A stretch of 7,970 nucleotides of DNA, from NCBI GenBank assembly GCA_013205275.1, contig JABMNG010000183.1:1-7970 (forward strand), in the 5' to 3' direction. The notes beneath the pieces were generated by a model. The model searched no databases, had not been told where the DNA came from, and worked only from the letters and a program-made list of their open reading frames with translations. This stretch comes from Methylophilales bacterium (GTDB lineage Bacteria > Pseudomonadota > Gammaproteobacteria > Burkholderiales > Methylophilaceae). Below are positions 6,599 through 7,970 of the stretch, in pieces. Within the stretch, counting starts at the first letter, position 1, and every line of letters starts with the position of its first letter. A program made the translations under genes and the position numbers.

Positions 6599-7441
6599 AT
6601 GAAACTTTTGAGAGTTGGACCATTTGGAAAAGAAAAACCAGCCGTTTTAGATAGAAACGGAAAAATTAGAGATATATCACAACAAGTTTCTGATTTTAAT
6701 CCTGATACATTAAATTTTGAGACATTAGACAAATTAAAAAAAATTAACTTAGAAACCTTACCAGAAGTTCCTTCTTCTACACGCATTGGATCGTGCATTA
6801 CCAAACCTGGGAAATTTATTGCGATCGGTTTAAATTACTCAGATCATGCTGCTGAAACTAACGCTGAAATTCCAAAAGAACCGATTGTTTTTAATAAAGC
6901 TATTAGTTCTATGGTTGGACCCAATGATAACATTGTCCTTCCAAAACTTTCAAAAAAATTAGACTGGGAAGTTGAAATTGCTTTTGTAGTTGGAAAGCAT
7001 GCAAAATATATTAGTGAAAAAAACGCTCCTAACCATATTTTGGGTTATTGTATTGTAAATGATGTAAGTGAGCGTGAATGGCAAATCGAAAGAGGTGGAT
7101 TGTGGGATAAGGGCAAATCAGGAGATACCTTTGGACCGACAGGACCTTACTTAGTTACTAAAGACGATATTAAAGATGTTCAAAATTTAACAATGTCCTT
7201 AGAAATAGATGGAAAAAGAATGCAAACGGGTAATACTAATAAAATGATTTTTAACATGAATTTTATTCTCTCTTATTTGAGTAATTTCATGTCCCTATAT
7301 CCAGGAGACATTGTAACAACTGGGACTCCTCCAGGTGTTGGAATGGCGATGAACCCTAAACAATTCTTAAAAGTTGGCAATAAATTAAATTTGAAAATTG
7401 AAGGACTTGGCGAGCAAAATACAAAAGTTGTTGTAGAATAG
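6599..7441 (+). CDS. FAH-family hydrolase; likely 2,4-diketo-3-deoxyaldonate hydrolase
   Basis: Predicted to cleave the C-C bond of a 2,4-diketo-3-deoxy acid, giving pyruvate and a 2-hydroxyacid (glycolate, lactate or glycerate by chain type). Its 280 residues match the usual single-domain FAH length: a short N-terminal region (about 1-65) and the catalytic fold from about 70 to the end. The divalent metal ligands are visible as Glu124, Glu126 (DWEVEIAFV) and Asp155 (NDVSERE). His83 in NYSDHAAE is the probable catalytic base. GLWDKGKSGDTFGPTGPYLV (168-187) and TTGTPPGVG (240-248) are strong family marks. Close relatives include L-2,4-diketo-3-deoxyrhamnonate hydrolase and 2,4-diketo-3-deoxy-L-fuconate hydrolase; database names such as ureidoglycolate lyase are often misapplied to this group. 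It is the last gene of the operon. Family sure; reaction inferred mainly from the dehydratase and SDR alongside. Confidence 0.92.
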   Translation: MKLLRVGPFGKEKPAVLDRNGKIRDISQQVSDFNPDTLNFETLDKLKKINLETLPEVPSSTRIGSCITKPGKFIAIGLNYSDHAAETNAEIPKEPIVFNKAISSMVGPNDNIVLPKLSKKLDWEVEIAFVVGKHAKYISEKNAPNHILGYCIVNDVSEREWQIERGGLWDKGKSGDTFGPTGPYLVTKDDIKDVQNLTMSLEIDGKRMQTGNTNKMIFNMNFILSYLSNFMSLYPGDIVTTGTPPGVGMAMNPKQFLKVGNKLNLKIEGLGEQNTKVVVE

Positions 7442-7529
7442 TTTTATTTTCTATTAATAATAAACCCATAAGAGAGATTGGACTTAAGAATGCTCAATCC
7501 ATTGGCATGATTATCGAAGTTGCTTAGCA
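7442..7529. other. Convergent intergenic spacer
   Basis: This 88-base AT-rich gap separates two genes that end toward each other. GATTG at 7476-7480 and CAATC at 7495-7499 could form a weak 5-bp stem with a 14-base loop, and TTTATT/AATAAA at 7443-7463 could pair weakly. Neither is a convincing terminator, and no gene is seen. Confidence 0.5.
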
Positions 7530-7970
7530 TTAGACTTTGTTTAAATCTTCTTCAATATAAATTTTAATAATTTCATCAAAAGTTTTTTCTGCAATAAAAC
7601 CTAAGCATTTTGCCCTGGTAGCCGCTAGATCTTTAGCCCAAGAACGAACTATCTTTTGAATATCCAGATTAGGTTTGTACTGTATAAGCTTTGCAACATC
7701 GTTTCCCGAAACTCTTTTTAAAGATTCGATTTGTTCTTGAACAGTAGCGGATAAGCCAGGCATATTCAGCGAAATTCGATTCTCTAGCTTTTTTAAATCT
7801 AATTCTGCTGCATGAATTAAAAAATTAATTGCAGATCGTGGCGATGCAAAATAGTGTCTGGTATCCGGACTAACTGGTAATATGGCCATTTGGCCATTTA
7901 GCGGCTCTCTTATGATTCCTGAAAAAAATCCAGAAGCTGCTAAGTTAGGCTTTCCGGGTCTCACACAAAT
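7530..7970 (-). CDS. denD: DenD-like D-erythronate dehydrogenase (NAD-dependent epimerase/dehydratase family), C-terminal part
   Basis: The C-terminal 146 residues of an extended SDR whose N-terminal half, including the NAD-binding motif and Tyr-xxx-Lys site, lies beyond the right edge. The frame is open to base 7970: the codons before the GTG at 7964 read Ile-Cys, so ICVRPGKPN continues from upstream and the GTG is not the start. The stretches VRPGKPNLAASGFFSGIIRE, GQMAILPV, RHYFASPRSAINFLIHAAEL, NMPGLSATV and FDEIIKIYIEEDL match what is known of DenD and related sugar-nucleotide-epimerase-like oxidoreductases that oxidise D-erythronate in tetronate breakdown. Full family length is about 320 residues. 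It is transcribed against the operon and so has its own promoter outside the window. The family is well supported. The substrate is less so, because the rest of the tetronate pathway (isomerase, decarboxylase, kinase) is not visible. Confidence 0.82.
   Translation of the reverse strand: MCVRPGKPNLAASGFFSGIIREPLNGQMAILPVSPDTRHYFASPRSAINFLIHAAELDLKKLENRISLNMPGLSATVQEQIESLKRVSGNDVAKLIQYKPNLDIQKIVRSWAKDLAATRAKCLGFIAEKTFDEIIKIYIEEDLNKV

Noticed and set aside
6387..6804. Two open frames on the - strand across the SDR/FAH junction
   Set aside because: Both are opposite strongly supported coding sequence and have no recognisable protein features.
7476..7499. Candidate terminator stem in the convergent spacer
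   Set aside because: Only five pairs around a 14-base loop with no T-run on either strand; too weak to call.
7962..7964. GTG as start of the - strand gene
   Set aside because: It falls within the conserved ICVRPGKPN stretch of the DenD-like fold, and the frame is open to the window edge, so the gene is simply truncated by the window.

Overview
The window is strongly AT-rich, with short or overlapping gene junctions (TAATG, TAAATG, ATGA) and a tripartite TRAP transporter beside NAD(P)-dependent oxidoreductases. This suggests a streamlined, AT-rich marine alphaproteobacterium, such as Pelagibacterales (SAR11) or a neighbouring AT-rich lineage. That placement rests on composition and gene content only; there is no rRNA or other phylogenetic marker here.

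Layout. Positions 1-7441 hold eight genes, all on the + strand, that look like one catabolic operon. In order: an IlvD/Edd-type sugar-acid dehydratase (its N-terminal part lies off the left edge), a D-isomer-specific 2-hydroxyacid dehydrogenase, the TRAP genes dctP, dctQ and dctM, a GarR/GlxR-like beta-hydroxyacid dehydrogenase, a DHRS6/BDH2-like short-chain dehydrogenase (SDR), and a fumarylacetoacetate-hydrolase (FAH) family hydrolase. The two notable breaks are a 102-base gap before dctP, ending in the strongest ribosome binding site of the window, and a 59-base gap between dctP and dctQ containing a perfect 12-bp hairpin. On the - strand, running off the right edge and converging on the operon, is the C-terminal part of a DenD-like D-erythronate dehydrogenase (extended SDR / epimerase family).

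How the genes may work together. Dehydratase, SDR and FAH hydrolase are the three steps of the known non-phosphorylating diketo route for aldonic acids: aldonate to 2-keto-3-deoxyaldonate, to 2,4-diketo-3-deoxyaldonate, to pyruvate plus a 2-hydroxyacid. The 2-hydroxyacid would be glycolate from a pentonate, lactate from a 6-deoxyhexonate, or glycerate from a hexonate. The TRAP system would import the acid. The two additional reductases fit C2/C3 hydroxyacid or oxoacid metabolism (glyoxylate, hydroxypyruvate, tartronate semialdehyde), but their substrates cannot be fixed from sequence. The exact sugar acid is also not determined.

No RNA genes, insertion sequences, CRISPR arrays or phage genes were seen. 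The most interesting points are the complete pathway with its own transporter, the carboxylate-binding arginine triad shared by the SDR and animal DHRS6, and the dctP-dctQ hairpin.
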